From: Saccharopolyspora erythraea
Lineage (GTDB): Bacteria > Actinomycetota > Actinomycetes > Mycobacteriales > Pseudonocardiaceae
Direction: 5' to 3'
DNA: 64,000 nt
NCBI RefSeq assembly: GCF_018141105.1
Contig: NZ_CP054839.1
Location: forward strand, 1,426,001-1,490,000
Shown: one piece after another, positions 42,545-51,540 of the stretch
Layout of the letters: every line of letters begins with the position of its first letter
Position numbering within the stretch: position 1 is the first letter of the stretch
Made by a program: the position numbers and the translations under genes
The notes under the pieces: model-generated
The model's input: only the letters and a program-made list of their open reading frames with translations
What the model was told of the DNA's origin: nothing
Database searches by the model: none

Positions 42545-43886
42545 GGATGCGCTCCCAGTCGGTCACCGCGGTGTCGAAGGCGTCGAGCTCGACCCGCGCG
42601 GCGTTGACGTAGTGCTCGACGACATCCGGCCCGAACGCCTCGGTGGCGACCTTGCTGTCGGCCAGCAGCCGGGCCGCGTCGCGCAGCGTCGTCGGCACGC
42701 TTTCCTTCTGCGCCGCGTAGGCGTTGCCCTCCAGCATCGGCTCCAGCGGCAGCCGCTCGGCGATGCCGTGCAGTCCGGCGGCCAGGGTGGCGGCGACCGC
42801 GAGGTACGGGTTGATGTCGCCGCCGGGCACGCGGTTCTCCACCCGCAGCCCCTCGCCGTGGCCGACCACCCGCAGCGCGCACGTGCGGTTGTCCCGGCCC
42901 CACGCCACGGCCGTCGGCGCGAAGCTTCCCTTCGCGAAACGCTTGTAGGAGTTGATGTTCGGGGCGAAGAAGTAGGTGAGCTCCGGCAGGCAGGCGAGCT
43001 GCCCGGCGATGAAGTGCCGCATCATCGGGGAGAAGCCGTCCGGGTCGTCTCCCGGCAGCACCGGGCCGTCGGCGTCGCGCAGGCTCACGTGGATGTGGCT
43101 GGAGTTGCCCTCGCGGCCGTCGAACTTGGCCATGAAGCTCAGGCTCAGCCCTTCCTGGGCGGCGATCTCCTTGGCCCCGTTCTTGTAGAGCGTGTGGTTG
43201 TCGCAGCTCGTCAGCGCGTCGGAGTAGCGGATCGCGATCTCGTGCTGGCCGAGGTTGCACTCGCCCTTGGCCGACTCCACGTACAGCCCGGCGCCGCCCA
43301 TGTCGTTGCGGATCCGCCGCAGCAGCTGCTCGATCCGGCCGGTGCCCGCGACCGAGTAGTCCACGTTGTACTGGTTGGCCGGGGTCAGGCCGTGGTAGCG
43401 CTTGTCCCACGCCTGTTCGTAGCTGTCCCGGAACACCAGGAACTCCAGCTCGGTGCCGACGTGGGCGGTGAGCCCGAGCTCGGCGAGCCGGTCGAGCTGG
43501 CCGCGCAGCACCTGCCTCGGCGACGGGGCTACCGGTTCACCCGAGTGCCACAGCACGTCGCACAGCACCAGCGCGGTCGCCTCCTGCCACGGGACCAGCC
43601 GCAGCGTGGCCAGGTCCGGCCGGAGGACGAAGTCGCCGTAGCCGGTCTCCCACGAGGTCATCGCGTAGCCGTCCACAGTGGTCATGTCGACGTCCACGGC
43701 CAGCAGGTAGTTGCACGCCTCGGTGCCGTGGTCGAGCACCTGCTCCAGGAAGTAGCGCCCGGAGCACCGCTTTCCCTGGAGCCTGCCCTGCATGTCGGTC
43801 ATGGCGACCACGACGGTGTCCACCGCGCCCGACTCCACCAGTCCGCGCAGCTCCTCGACCGCCAGCGGTTGATCGCTTGGCCCCAC
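42525..43886 (-). CDS. glutamine-synthetase-like gamma-glutamylamide synthetase (GlnA3/GlnA4/PuuA type)
   Basis: The 453-residue protein has the GS beta-grasp and catalytic domains. It shows MTDMQGRLQGKRCSG, GTELEFLVF with the metal Glu, ESAKGECNLGQHEIA (second Glu site), GNSSHIHVSL with the His of the metal site, and RVENRVPGGDINPYLAVAA-like ATP/Glu loop (ENRVPGGDINPYL). It differs from housekeeping GlnA by this divergent catalytic segment and by lack of the adenylylation region. Such enzymes ligate glutamate to amines; in Streptomyces GlnA3 uses polyamines and GlnA4 ethanolamine. The neighbouring ethanolamine-type permease favours the GlnA4-like reaction. GTG 43886 follows GGGGAA. It is the first gene of the catabolic operon. 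Confidence 0.88.
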   Translation of the reverse strand: MGPSDQPLAVEELRGLVESGAVDTVVVAMTDMQGRLQGKRCSGRYFLEQVLDHGTEACNYLLAVDVDMTTVDGYAMTSWETGYGDFVLRPDLATLRLVPWQEATALVLCDVLWHSGEPVAPSPRQVLRGQLDRLAELGLTAHVGTELEFLVFRDSYEQAWDKRYHGLTPANQYNVDYSVAGTGRIEQLLRRIRNDMGGAGLYVESAKGECNLGQHEIAIRYSDALTSCDNHTLYKNGAKEIAAQEGLSLSFMAKFDGREGNSSHIHVSLRDADGPVLPGDDPDGFSPMMRHFIAGQLACLPELTYFFAPNINSYKRFAKGSFAPTAVAWGRDNRTCALRVVGHGEGLRVENRVPGGDINPYLAVAATLAAGLHGIAERLPLEPMLEGNAYAAQKESVPTTLRDAARLLADSKVATEAFGPDVVEHYVNAARVELDAFDTAVTDWERIRGFERL

Positions 43887-44153
43887 CGGCTTCCCCTTTC
43901 GGCCGCTCCGGGGGCTCCCGGATGACTATTGGTTCACTACCAGACCTTTGCGGCACATCATGGGGAGCGACCGGGGAGGTGTCAACACCCGGCCGGGTGC
44001 GATCGGCGAGACGAGTTGGTTTCGTTCTGCGCCGGCCAGGTTTCCCGGCGCGGCCTTGACAGCGGGCAGCCGTCGGCGCACTCTGCCCAACTATCCAAAG
44101 GGCCAGAGACATACCAAATCAGCCCGCCGCCGCACCGCCGGGAGGAACGTCTG
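43887..44153. promoter_or_regulatory. divergent promoter region of the amine locus
   Basis: These 267 bases hold the promoters for both the catabolic operon and the permease. TGGT and ACCA separated by 5 bases (43930-43942) is a candidate site for the FadR-type regulator, whose relatives bind TGGT/ACCA half-sites, usually with a shorter spacer. A TTGACA-like motif is near 44057. Confidence 0.4.
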
Positions 44154-45602
44154 GTGACCGCACAACGACGACACCGCCAGCAAGTGGACTACGAGCACGT
44201 CGGCCGCGACTACCTGGAGAACCGGTCGCTCAAGGGCGGTGCCGCGGGGTGGGTCCTGCTCGCGGGCCTCGGCGTCGCCTACGTCATCAGCGGCGATTTC
44301 GCGGGGTGGAACTTCGGGCTCGCCGAGGGCGGCTGGGGCGGCCTGCTCATCGCGACCGCGCTGATGGCGACCATGTACACCTGCATGGTCTTCGGCCTGG
44401 CCGAGATGGCCTCCGCCCTGCCGGTCGCGGGCGCGGGCTACGGCTTCGCCCGGCGCGCGCTGGGACCGCTGGGCGGATTCGCCACCGGCACGGCAATCCT
44501 CATCGAGTACTCCATCGCCCCGGCCGCGATCGCGGTGTTCATCGGCGGGTACGTCGAGTCGCTCGGGCTGTTCGGGCTCACCAACAGCTGGCCGGTCTAC
44601 CTGGTGTGCTTCGCGGTCTTCGTCGGCATCCACCTGTGGGGCGTCGGCGAGGCGCTGCGGCTGATGTTCGTGATCACCGCGGTGGCGGTGGTGGCCCTGG
44701 TGGCCTTCGTGCTCGGCATGATCCCGGAGTTCTCCACCGACAAGCTCTTCGACATCGCACCGACCGGCGCGGCGGGCGCGAGCGAGTTCCTGCCGTTCGG
44801 CTACGCGGGGGTGCTGGCGGCCCTGGTCTACGGGATCTGGTTCTTCCTGGCCGTGGAGGGCGTGCCGCTGGCCGCCGAGGAGGCCCGCGACCCGCGGCGC
44901 GACATGCCGCGCGGCATCATCGCCGCGGTGCTGGTGCTGCTGGTCTCGGGGCTGGCGATCCTGCTGGTCGCACCGGGCGGGGCCGGCTCGTCGGTCATCG
45001 CGGGGGCGGACAACCCGCTGCCCGCAGCGGCCCGCGCCGCCAAGGGCGAGGACAGCCTGCTGGCCCACGTGATCAACTACGTGGGGCTGGCCGGGCTGGT
45101 GGCGAGCTTCTTCTCGATCATCTTCGCTTACTCCCGGCAGCTGTTCGCGCTCTCCCGCGCCGGCTACCTGCCCCGCTGGCTGTCGGTGACCGGCAGGCGC
45201 CGGACGCCGTACGCGGCCCTGATCGTGCCGGGCACCATCGGCTTCGCGCTGGCGGCCATCACCCAGGACGGCGCGCAGCTGATCAACATCGCGGTCTTCG
45301 GCGCGACCGTGTCGTACGTGCTGCTGAACCTCTCGCACATCGTGCTGCGCCGCCGCGAGCCCGGCCTGGAGCGCCCCTACCGCACCCCGGGCGGCACCGC
45401 GACGACCGGCACCGCCCTGGTGCTGGCCGTGGCGGCGGTGGTCGCGACGTTCTTCGTCGACGAGGTCGCCGCGGCCATCACGGCGGCGATCTTCGTGGCG
45501 GCCCTGGCGTACTTCTGGTTCTACAGCCGCCACCACCTCATCGCCAACGCGCCCGAGGAGGAGTTCGCTGCGGTGGAGGCCGCCGAGGCAGAGCTCTCGT
45601 AG
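44154..45602 (+). CDS. APC-family permease, ethanolamine-permease type
   Basis: The 482-residue inner-membrane transporter has about twelve helices. The N-terminal signature DYLENRSLKGGAAGWVLLAG, then VAYVISGDFAGWNFGLAEGG and GLLIATALMATMYTCMVF, is characteristic of the ethanolamine permease group within the amino acid-polyamine-organocation family. A conserved loop EGVPLAAEEARDPRRDMPRG follows mid-protein. GTG 44154 has GGAGG 8 bases upstream. It is divergent from the glutamine-synthetase-like operon, which makes ethanolamine or a similar amino alcohol the likely substrate. The acidic C-terminus (EEEFAAVEAAEAELS) is cytoplasmic. Confidence 0.9.
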   Translation: MTAQRRHRQQVDYEHVGRDYLENRSLKGGAAGWVLLAGLGVAYVISGDFAGWNFGLAEGGWGGLLIATALMATMYTCMVFGLAEMASALPVAGAGYGFARRALGPLGGFATGTAILIEYSIAPAAIAVFIGGYVESLGLFGLTNSWPVYLVCFAVFVGIHLWGVGEALRLMFVITAVAVVALVAFVLGMIPEFSTDKLFDIAPTGAAGASEFLPFGYAGVLAALVYGIWFFLAVEGVPLAAEEARDPRRDMPRGIIAAVLVLLVSGLAILLVAPGGAGSSVIAGADNPLPAAARAAKGEDSLLAHVINYVGLAGLVASFFSIIFAYSRQLFALSRAGYLPRWLSVTGRRRTPYAALIVPGTIGFALAAITQDGAQLINIAVFGATVSYVLLNLSHIVLRRREPGLERPYRTPGGTATTGTALVLAVAAVVATFFVDEVAAAITAAIFVAALAYFWFYSRHHLIANAPEEEFAAVEAAEAELS

Positions 45603-45948
45603 GCGGAGGGGCCGGGCGCGGCAGGCCCGGGAGAGCGGGCGTGGCCGCGGGGCGTCCCGGTCACCAGGCGGACGCGGTGGGGCCGGACCGCATGTGGACG
45701 CGGTGCCCTTCCAGGCGCAGGCCAACGCGGCGGCGCCCCCGACTCCGGGTCCAGGCGCGGACGTGGCCGCCCGGTCACCGGCCGGACGGCCACGTCCACA
45801 CCCCGCAGCTCTGTTCCTCTGAACAGAAGATGCCAGCCCGAGGGGGCCGGGTCGATGGTGCGTTCCCCCGAGCCGCCGGGCAGGCTCCCCACTCCGCTGG
45901 TGGGGCTTGCCCCACCTCCGGAGGGGGTGCACGCCAGGCCGGGCAGCG
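45603..45948. other. 346-base convergent intergenic region
   Basis: It separates the permease (plus) from the zinc-ribbon membrane protein (minus). Besides the 11-bp hairpin at 45759-45797 it holds a CTGTTC/GAACAG inverted repeat (45811-45826) and a CCTCCGGAGG palindrome near 45914. No gene is seen. Confidence 0.55.
45759..45797. terminator. hairpin between convergent genes
   Basis: GGACGTGGCCG (45759-45769) pairs perfectly with CGGCCACGTCC (45787-45797) around 17 bases. It is the best termination structure for the permease. Confidence 0.55.
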
Positions 45949-46407
45949 CTACAGCGGGGTGCCGCCTTCCCAGCCTTCCTCGAACATCTCCTGGACCGCG
46001 GGATGCTCGAGCGCGTAGCGCTCCGGCCGCGGCGCCAGCCGGTGCCAGCCGAACCAGTTGTCCAGCACACCCCACCACAGCACCAGCAGCCCCATCGTCA
46101 GCAGCACCGGGAACACCGCCAGCCACTGGTCCTTCCAGGGCTCCCCGCTGAGGTTGCTGGCGGCCAGCGGCAGCAGCATCAGCCCGGTGAACGCCGCCGA
46201 GCCGATCAGCACCCGCCGCAAGCCGCGTTCCAGGCTGTGCCCGATCCGGCAGCGCCCGCACCGGGGCACGATCCGGTAGGCCTGCCGCCACGTCTCGTAG
46301 ATCCCGATGACGATGAACGTCTGCGTGCGGTCCCGGCTCAGGACGACGGCCACCCGGTCAGCGGGACTCGCAGGGGAATCGCAGAACCAGCACTGTGCGG
46401 CGTCCAC
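45949..46407 (-). CDS. small membrane protein with N-terminal zinc-ribbon-like motif
   Basis: The 152-residue protein begins MDAAQCWFCDSPASPADRVAV and later has PRCGRCRIGHSLERG, so two CxxC pairs about 40 residues apart could bind zinc. Two membrane helices follow (FTGLMLLPLAASNL and LAVFPVLLTMGLLVLWWG). The C-terminus (ALEHPAVQEMFEEGWEGG) is cytoplasmic or external. GTG 46407 has a TACGCT element 6 bases upstream and is probably leaderless. No known function; two-helix zinc-ribbon proteins of this shape are frequent in actinobacteria. It is not obviously linked to its neighbours. Confidence 0.78.
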   Translation of the reverse strand: MDAAQCWFCDSPASPADRVAVVLSRDRTQTFIVIGIYETWRQAYRIVPRCGRCRIGHSLERGLRRVLIGSAAFTGLMLLPLAASNLSGEPWKDQWLAVFPVLLTMGLLVLWWGVLDNWFGWHRLAPRPERYALEHPAVQEMFEEGWEGGTPL

Positions 46408-46413
46408 CGGTGC

Positions 46414-46419
46414 AGCGTA
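46414..46419 (-). promoter_or_regulatory. -10 element of leaderless zinc-ribbon protein transcript
   Basis: On the minus strand TACGCT lies 6 bases before GTG 46407 and matches TANNNT. Confidence 0.35.
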
Positions 46420-46542
46420 GCGAGCGCGACGACGCGTCGGTGCCGATTGGCCGGAAGAGGAAACCCCCGCGATGGCCCGGAGTTTCCCCGCAACTGGCCT
46501 TCCCGCGCGAGGTCGCCGGGAGATCCCCGCCGGAAGGCAGGA

Positions 46543-46591
46543 GCGGGGTGGTGATCCGGTGACGGGGGAACGAACCGGACCACCACCCCGC
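46543..46591. terminator. long hairpin after tctA
   Basis: An 18-bp stem with one mismatch (46543-46560 with 46574-46591) closes a 13-base loop. It lies 80 bases downstream of the tctA stop and is the likely end of the tctCBA transcript. Confidence 0.7.
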
Positions 46592-46670
46592 GTGCGGCGC
46601 CACGCGCCGCCGCCTGCCGCGCGGCCCACGCACCGCGCGACCCGCGCCATCGGAGCGCCGAGGCGGATGC

Positions 46671-48200
46671 TCAGACCTCAGCGTTCTCCTTCTCCTGCGC
46701 CGCCGCGGCGCGCTTGGCACGACCCCACGGCGTGAACCGCACGACCAGCGGCCACAGCAGGATCAGCACGACGACGCCGTAGACGGTGACCGAGAACGGG
46801 GTGTTGACCAGGCCGGTCAGGTCCCCGTCGCTGATCTGCAGGGCCCGCCGCATCTGCTGCTCGGCGGTCGGGCCGAGGATCACCGCGATGATCGCGGGCA
46901 GCACCGGCAGCCCGTAGCGGCGCATCGCCAAGCCGATCAGGCCGATGACGAACAGCAGCAGCAGGTCCAGCGACTCCCCGCCGACGGCGTAGGCGCCGAC
47001 GCTGGCGAAGAACAGGATGCCCGCGTACAGGTAGGGCCGCGGGATCTGCAGCAGCTTCGCCCACAGCGGCGCCAGCGGCAGGTTCAGCACCAGCAGCAGC
47101 ACCGACCCGATGAACATGCTGGCGATCAGCGCCCACACCAGCTCCGACTCGCGTTCGAACAGCAGCGGGCCGGGCTGGATGCCGTACTGCTGGAACGCCG
47201 CCAGCATCACCGCGGCCACCGCCGTGGTCGGCAGGCCCAGCGTCAGCATCGACACCATGGTCCCCGCCGCCGAGGCGCTGGCGGTGGCCTCCGGCCCCGC
47301 CACGCCCTCGATGGCGCCCTTGCCGAACTCGTCGCGCCGCTTGGACAGCCGCTTCTCGGTCACGTACGACAGGAACGTCGGAATCTCCGCGCCACCGGCG
47401 GGGATCGCACCGAACGGGAACCCGATCAGCGGGCCGCGCAGCCACGGCCTCCAGGAGCGCTTCACGTCCTCGGCGCCCAGCCACGGCCTGCCCACCGGGA
47501 TCGCCTGGCCGGAGGTCCGGCGCAGGTGCGCGGCCACCCACAGCGACTCGCCGATGGCGAACAGCCCGACCGCCACGATCACCACGTCGACGCCGTCGGC
47601 CAGGTGCAGCAGCCCGAAGGTCAGCCGCTGCTGACCGGTCATCTCGTCCAGCCCGATCAGGCCGATGGTCAGGCCGATCAGCAGCGAGGCGATGCCCCGG
47701 ATGCGCGAGCTGCCCAGCACCGAGGTGACCGCGATGAACGCCAGCACCATGATCGCCAGGTAGTCCGGCGCGCCGATGTTGACCGCCAGCGAGGCCACCG
47801 TCGGCGCCAGCAGCGTCAGCAGCGTGATGCCGACGATGGCGCCGATGAAGTGCCCGATCGCCGCCGCCGCCAGCGCCTGCGCGCCGCGGCCCTTGCGGGC
47901 CATCGGGTTGCCCTCCATCGCCGCGACCACCGCCGCGCTCTCACCCGGGGTGTTGAGCAGGATCGACGTGGTCGAGCCGCCGAACATCCCGCCGAAGTAG
48001 ATGCCGGCGAACATGATGAACGCACCGGTCGGCTCCAGCGCGTAGGTCACCGGCAGCAGCAGCGCGACCGCCATCGCCGGTCCGATGCCGGGCAGCACTC
48101 CGATCGCGGTGCCCAGCAGCACGCCGATCGCCGCCCACACCAGGTTCATCGGTGTCAGCGCGGTGGAGAAGCCCTCCAGGAGCAGGTTCAGCGATTCCAT
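46671..48200 (-). CDS. tctA: tripartite tricarboxylate transporter, large membrane subunit TctA
   Basis: The 509-residue protein has about twelve membrane helices and the TctA hallmarks: [17 protein letters not shown] near the N-terminus, [20 protein letters not shown], and [20 protein letters not shown] in the middle. With TctB and the periplasmic-type binding protein TctC it forms a secondary uptake system for citrate-like acids driven by ion gradients. ATG 48200 starts 4 bases after the tctB stop. It is the last gene of tctCBA. The substrate cannot be told from the sequence. Confidence 0.94.
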   Translation of the reverse strand: MESLNLLLEGFSTALTPMNLVWAAIGVLLGTAIGVLPGIGPAMAVALLLPVTYALEPTGAFIMFAGIYFGGMFGGSTTSILLNTPGESAAVVAAMEGNPMARKGRGAQALAAAAIGHFIGAIVGITLLTLLAPTVASLAVNIGAPDYLAIMVLAFIAVTSVLGSSRIRGIASLLIGLTIGLIGLDEMTGQQRLTFGLLHLADGVDVVIVAVGLFAIGESLWVAAHLRRTSGQAIPVGRPWLGAEDVKRSWRPWLRGPLIGFPFGAIPAGGAEIPTFLSYVTEKRLSKRRDEFGKGAIEGVAGPEATASASAAGTMVSMLTLGLPTTAVAAVMLAAFQQYGIQPGPLLFERESELVWALIASMFIGSVLLLVLNLPLAPLWAKLLQIPRPYLYAGILFFASVGAYAVGGESLDLLLLFVIGLIGLAMRRYGLPVLPAIIAVILGPTAEQQMRRALQISDGDLTGLVNTPFSVTVYGVVVLILLWPLVVRFTPWGRAKRAAAAQEKENAEV

Positions 48201-48204
48201 GACT

Positions 48205-48744
48205 TCACAGCACCCCCATCAGCGGGCCGCCGGGCAGGGGGACACCGAGCAGGTGGTTGAAAACGAGGTAGGTGAGCACCGACAGCACCGCGGCCACCAG
48301 CGGGTCGCGCACGGTGTTGCGGCTGCCCAGCGCGTAGGCGCAGCCCCAGAACAGGATCATCCCCGACAGCGGGAAGCCGATGACGTTGATCAGCACCGCG
48401 TTGGCCAGGAACGCCGCCGACAGCAGCAGCACCGTGCGCCAGTCGCTCGGCGCGGACAGGTCGACGTCCTCGCCGCTCTCGGACTGGCCGCGGCCGCCGC
48501 GCAGCACGTCGCGCGCCAGCAGCACCGACACCAGCAGCAGCAGACCGCCCACGAGGTAGGGCACGGTCTTCGGTCCGACCGGGCCGCGCTGGGTGAAGTC
48601 GGTGGCGATGGTCCAGGCGTCCACCAGCACCAGCACGCCCAGCGCGGCCAGGACCACGCAGATGCCGAGCTCGGAGTGCTCCTTCAGCCAGCCGCGCCGC
48701 GCGCGCCGGGGCTCGGCGGCCGGCTGGAGTTCGGTCGTGCTCAT
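48205..48744 (-). CDS. tctB: tripartite tricarboxylate transporter, small membrane subunit TctB
   Basis: The 179-residue protein has four membrane helices: [59 protein letters not shown], and a C-terminal pair ending [19 protein letters not shown]. This is the DUF1468/TctB architecture, including the VGPKTVPY segment in the first loop. The N-terminus is polar and cytoplasmic. ATG 48744 overlaps the tctC stop by 4 bases (ATGA), so translation is coupled. TctB stabilises or assists TctA in the transporter. Confidence 0.92.
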   Translation of the reverse strand: MSTTELQPAAEPRRARRGWLKEHSELGICVVLAALGVLVLVDAWTIATDFTQRGPVGPKTVPYLVGGLLLLVSVLLARDVLRGGRGQSESGEDVDLSAPSDWRTVLLLSAAFLANAVLINVIGFPLSGMILFWGCAYALGSRNTVRDPLVAAVLSVLTYLVFNHLLGVPLPGGPLMGVL

Positions 48745-49727
48745 GCCAGCCCCAACTCCTTCAGGACCGAGGCGACCCGGTCGTTCTCCTGGCGCAGGAA
48801 CGCGCCGAACTGCTCGCCCGGTGCGAACGCCTCGGTCCAGCCGTTGCGCTGCAGCGCCTCCTGCCATTCGGGGCTCTTGTTGAGCCGGGTGAACAGGGTG
48901 ACCAGCTTCTTGCGGTCGGGCTCGGAGAGGCCGGGCGGTGCGACGATGCCGCGCCAGTTGGTGAACTCGACGTCCACGCCTGCCTCGGTGAGGGTGGGCG
49001 CGTCCACGCCCGGCAGCCGCTCCTTGCCGGTCACCGCCAGCACGCGCAGCTCCCCTGCTTCGATCTGGTCGCGGTACTCGCCGATGCCGGAGACGCCGAA
49101 GGCGACCTTGCCGCCGAGCACCGAGGCCAGCAGCTCGCCGCCGCCGTCGAACGGGACGTAGTTGACCTGCTTCGGGCTCAGACCGACGGCCCTGGCCATC
49201 AGCATCGGAGCCAGGTGGTCCGGGCCGCCCGGGGACGAGCCGCCGCCCACCGGCACGTCGCCGGGCCGGGCCTTCCAGTCGGCGAGGAGCCGGCCGAGGT
49301 CGCGGTAGGGCGAGTCCTTGCCGACGACCACGACGTTGGACTCCTCGATCAGCTTCGCCACCGGCGTGGTGTCCTGCAGCGACACCGGCGAGTGGTTGGT
49401 GTAGACGCTGCCGACCACGCCCAGGCCCATCGACATCGCCAGCTTGCCGTTGCCGCGCTCGTTGACCACCCGGCCGAGGCCGACGGTGCCGCCCGCGCCG
49501 GGCAGGTTGAAGACCTCGACGTTCGAGTTGAGCCCGGCGTCCTCCATCGCCTTGACCGCGGTGCGGGCGGTGATGTCGTAGCCGCCGCCGGGCGAGTTCG
49601 GCACCAGCATCCGCAACCCGCGGATCTCGGCGTCTGCGCCGCTGTCGGTGCCGGTGCTCGCCAGCGGCGGCACCAGGAGCACCAGCAGCAGCGACGCGAC
49701 GACCGCCAGCGCACTGCGTAGTCGCAC
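48741..49727 (-). CDS. tctC: tricarboxylate-binding protein TctC
   Basis: The 328-residue exported solute-binding protein has an N-terminal signal (MRLRSALAVVASLLLVLLVP) without a lipobox Cys. The Bug/TctC family motifs follow: GLRMLVPNSPGGGYDITART, EVFNLPGAGGTVGLGRVVN, GGSSPGGPDHLAPML and the late FTNWRGIVAPPGLSEPDR. It captures the substrate and hands it to TctAB. GTG 49727 has GGCGGG upstream. It heads tctCBA and is divergent from the two-component genes. Without a lipid anchor it may be held by its uncleaved signal or released into the wall. Confidence 0.92.
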   Translation of the reverse strand: MRLRSALAVVASLLLVLLVPPLASTGTDSGADAEIRGLRMLVPNSPGGGYDITARTAVKAMEDAGLNSNVEVFNLPGAGGTVGLGRVVNERGNGKLAMSMGLGVVGSVYTNHSPVSLQDTTPVAKLIEESNVVVVGKDSPYRDLGRLLADWKARPGDVPVGGGSSPGGPDHLAPMLMARAVGLSPKQVNYVPFDGGGELLASVLGGKVAFGVSGIGEYRDQIEAGELRVLAVTGKERLPGVDAPTLTEAGVDVEFTNWRGIVAPPGLSEPDRKKLVTLFTRLNKSPEWQEALQRNGWTEAFAPGEQFGAFLRQENDRVASVLKELGLA

Positions 49728-49962
49728 GGTTGTCCCGCCTCTCCGTTGTGGTGGGAAAAAGTGAGTTGGGTCATGGTGACCACGCACCGCGCGTTCTGTC
49801 TCGCTTGCGCAAGCATCGATCGTTTTGTTCTTTGCGTAACCGGACCGGCCGCCGCGCCGGGCGCCACCCGGCCCCACGACCTGCGGTTTCTCCGACCCGC
49901 GTGCTCCGCCGGCCGACCGGGCGGGTTAACGTCGGCTTCCGCGAGCGAGGGAGGTGGAGGCG
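49728..49962. promoter_or_regulatory. divergent promoter of tctCBA and its two-component genes
   Basis: The region contains the perfect 12-bp palindrome GCTTGCGCAAGC (49803-49814) followed by a T-rich stretch (ATCGTTTTGTTCTTTGCG). The palindrome is the best candidate operator for the CitB-type response regulator. Confidence 0.45.
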
Positions 49963-51540
49963 GTGCGAGGCTCGCTGTCGCGGCAGCTCCTGGTCTGGCA
50001 GCTGCTGATCATCTTCGTGCTGCTCGCCTCGATCGCGGTGTTCTCGGTGACCCAGTCCGACGCCGCGTTCCGCGCCACCGAGGGCCGCCGCATGCTCTCG
50101 GTCGCCGAGGACCTCGCGGCCACCGATGGGGTCCGGGTGAGCCTGCCCGACCCGTTCCGCCACGACGTGCTGCCGATCCTGGCCGAGAGCGCCCGCAGCC
50201 TCTCCGGCGCCGACCACGTGATCATCGCCGACGGCAACGGAATCGTGCTGACCTCGCCCGACCCGGACCAGCGCGGGCAGCGCCTGCCGACGGGCGCCAG
50301 CACCGCGCTCTCCGGCCGGGCGTGGGTGGGCGAGATCGACACCGACGGCGTCGACTCGCTGGTGGCGCAGGTCCCGGTGATCTCCGCCGACGCGCGGATC
50401 ATCGGCGTGGTCTCGGCGGGCCGGGAGACACCGGACGTGCTGCAGGGGCTGCGGGAGGCACCGCAGAACCCGCTGACGCTGCTGACCTTCGCCACCGTGC
50501 TGGGCATCGCGGGCTCGGTCTTGCTGGCGCGGCGGGTCAAGCGACAGACTCTCGGCCTCGAGCCGCAGGAGATCACCCGGTTGGTCGAACACCGGGAGGC
50601 GCTGCTGCACGGTATCCGGGAGGGGGTGCTCGGTGTGGACCAGCAGAACCGCATCACGCTGGTCAACGACCAGGCCCGCGCGCTGCTGTCGCTGCCCGCC
50701 GACTGCGTGGGCAGGCCGATCGACGGGCTCGGGCTCAACGAGCGCGCCGCCGACGTGCTCACCGGCCGCACCGACGGCGTCGACCAGATCGTGCTGCGCC
50801 GGGGCCGGGTCGTGGTGCTCAACCGGATGCCGATCTCCTCGGTCGGCGCCGTGGTCACGATGCGCGACCGCACCGAGCTGGTCGACCTGCGCCGCGAGCT
50901 GGACGCCCACCGCGACGTCACCGACACGCTGCGGGCGCAGGCGCACGAGTTCACCAACCGGCTGCACACCATCTCGGGCCTGATCGAGCTGGGCGAGTAC
51001 GAGGAGCTGCAGCGCTACGTCGACCGGGTCAGCCACACCCGCGAGCAGTGGCACACCGAGGTGAGTGCCCGGGTCGGCGACCCGGCGACCGCGGCGCTGC
51101 TGATCGCCAAGGCGAGCCTGGCCGCCGAGCGCGGCGTCGGCCTGCGGCTGCACGAGGGCGCGGCGCTCGGCGAGATCGACGAGCAGCTCTCGGCGGACCT
51201 GGTCACCGTGCTGGGCAACCTCGTCGACAACGCGCTGGACGCGCTGGAGGGCTCGCCCGGCAGCACGCGGGACTTCGTCGAGGTCGACCTGCGCCACGAC
51301 GACGAGGTGACGGTCGTGGTGCGCGACTCGGGGCCGGGCGTGGCGCCGGAGATCGCCGAGGAGGTGTTCCGCCACGGGTTCACCACCAAGGCCGCCAGGG
51401 GCGGCGATCGAGGACTGGGACTGGCGCTGACCAGGCAGATCTGCCGCCGCCGGGGCGGCTCGGTGCAGGTTCGAAACGACCGGGGCGCGGTGTTCACCGC
51501 CCGGCTGCCGATCGGCCCCGCTCCGGGAGGGACGTCGTGA
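49963..51540 (+). CDS. CitA/DcuS-type sensor histidine kinase
   Basis: The 525-residue kinase has a membrane helix near the N-terminus (LLVWQLLIIFVLLASIAVF). An extracellular PDC/Cache sensor of about 130 residues (SVAEDLAATDGVRV...) follows, then a second helix, a PAS domain (ALLHGIREGVLGVDQQNRIT) and the CitA-type phosphoacceptor region (AQAHEFTNRLHTISGLIELG, His). The ATPase comes last with NLVDNALDAL, DSGPGV and RGLGLALTRQ. This subclass senses C4-dicarboxylates or citrate. GTG 49963 with GGGAGG 8 bases upstream is preferred over GTG 49954. Divergence from tctCBA implies that it senses the transported acid. Confidence 0.92.
   Translation: MRGSLSRQLLVWQLLIIFVLLASIAVFSVTQSDAAFRATEGRRMLSVAEDLAATDGVRVSLPDPFRHDVLPILAESARSLSGADHVIIADGNGIVLTSPDPDQRGQRLPTGASTALSGRAWVGEIDTDGVDSLVAQVPVISADARIIGVVSAGRETPDVLQGLREAPQNPLTLLTFATVLGIAGSVLLARRVKRQTLGLEPQEITRLVEHREALLHGIREGVLGVDQQNRITLVNDQARALLSLPADCVGRPIDGLGLNERAADVLTGRTDGVDQIVLRRGRVVVLNRMPISSVGAVVTMRDRTELVDLRRELDAHRDVTDTLRAQAHEFTNRLHTISGLIELGEYEELQRYVDRVSHTREQWHTEVSARVGDPATAALLIAKASLAAERGVGLRLHEGAALGEIDEQLSADLVTVLGNLVDNALDALEGSPGSTRDFVEVDLRHDDEVTVVVRDSGPGVAPEIAEEVFRHGFTTKAARGGDRGLGLALTRQICRRRGGSVQVRNDRGAVFTARLPIGPAPGGTS

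Noticed and set aside
45811-45826. CTGT-N8-ACAG sequence resembling the Escherichia coli LexA box
   Set aside because: Actinobacterial LexA uses a different box (GAAC-N4-GTTC); the site lies between two convergent gene ends, so regulation of a gene is unlikely.
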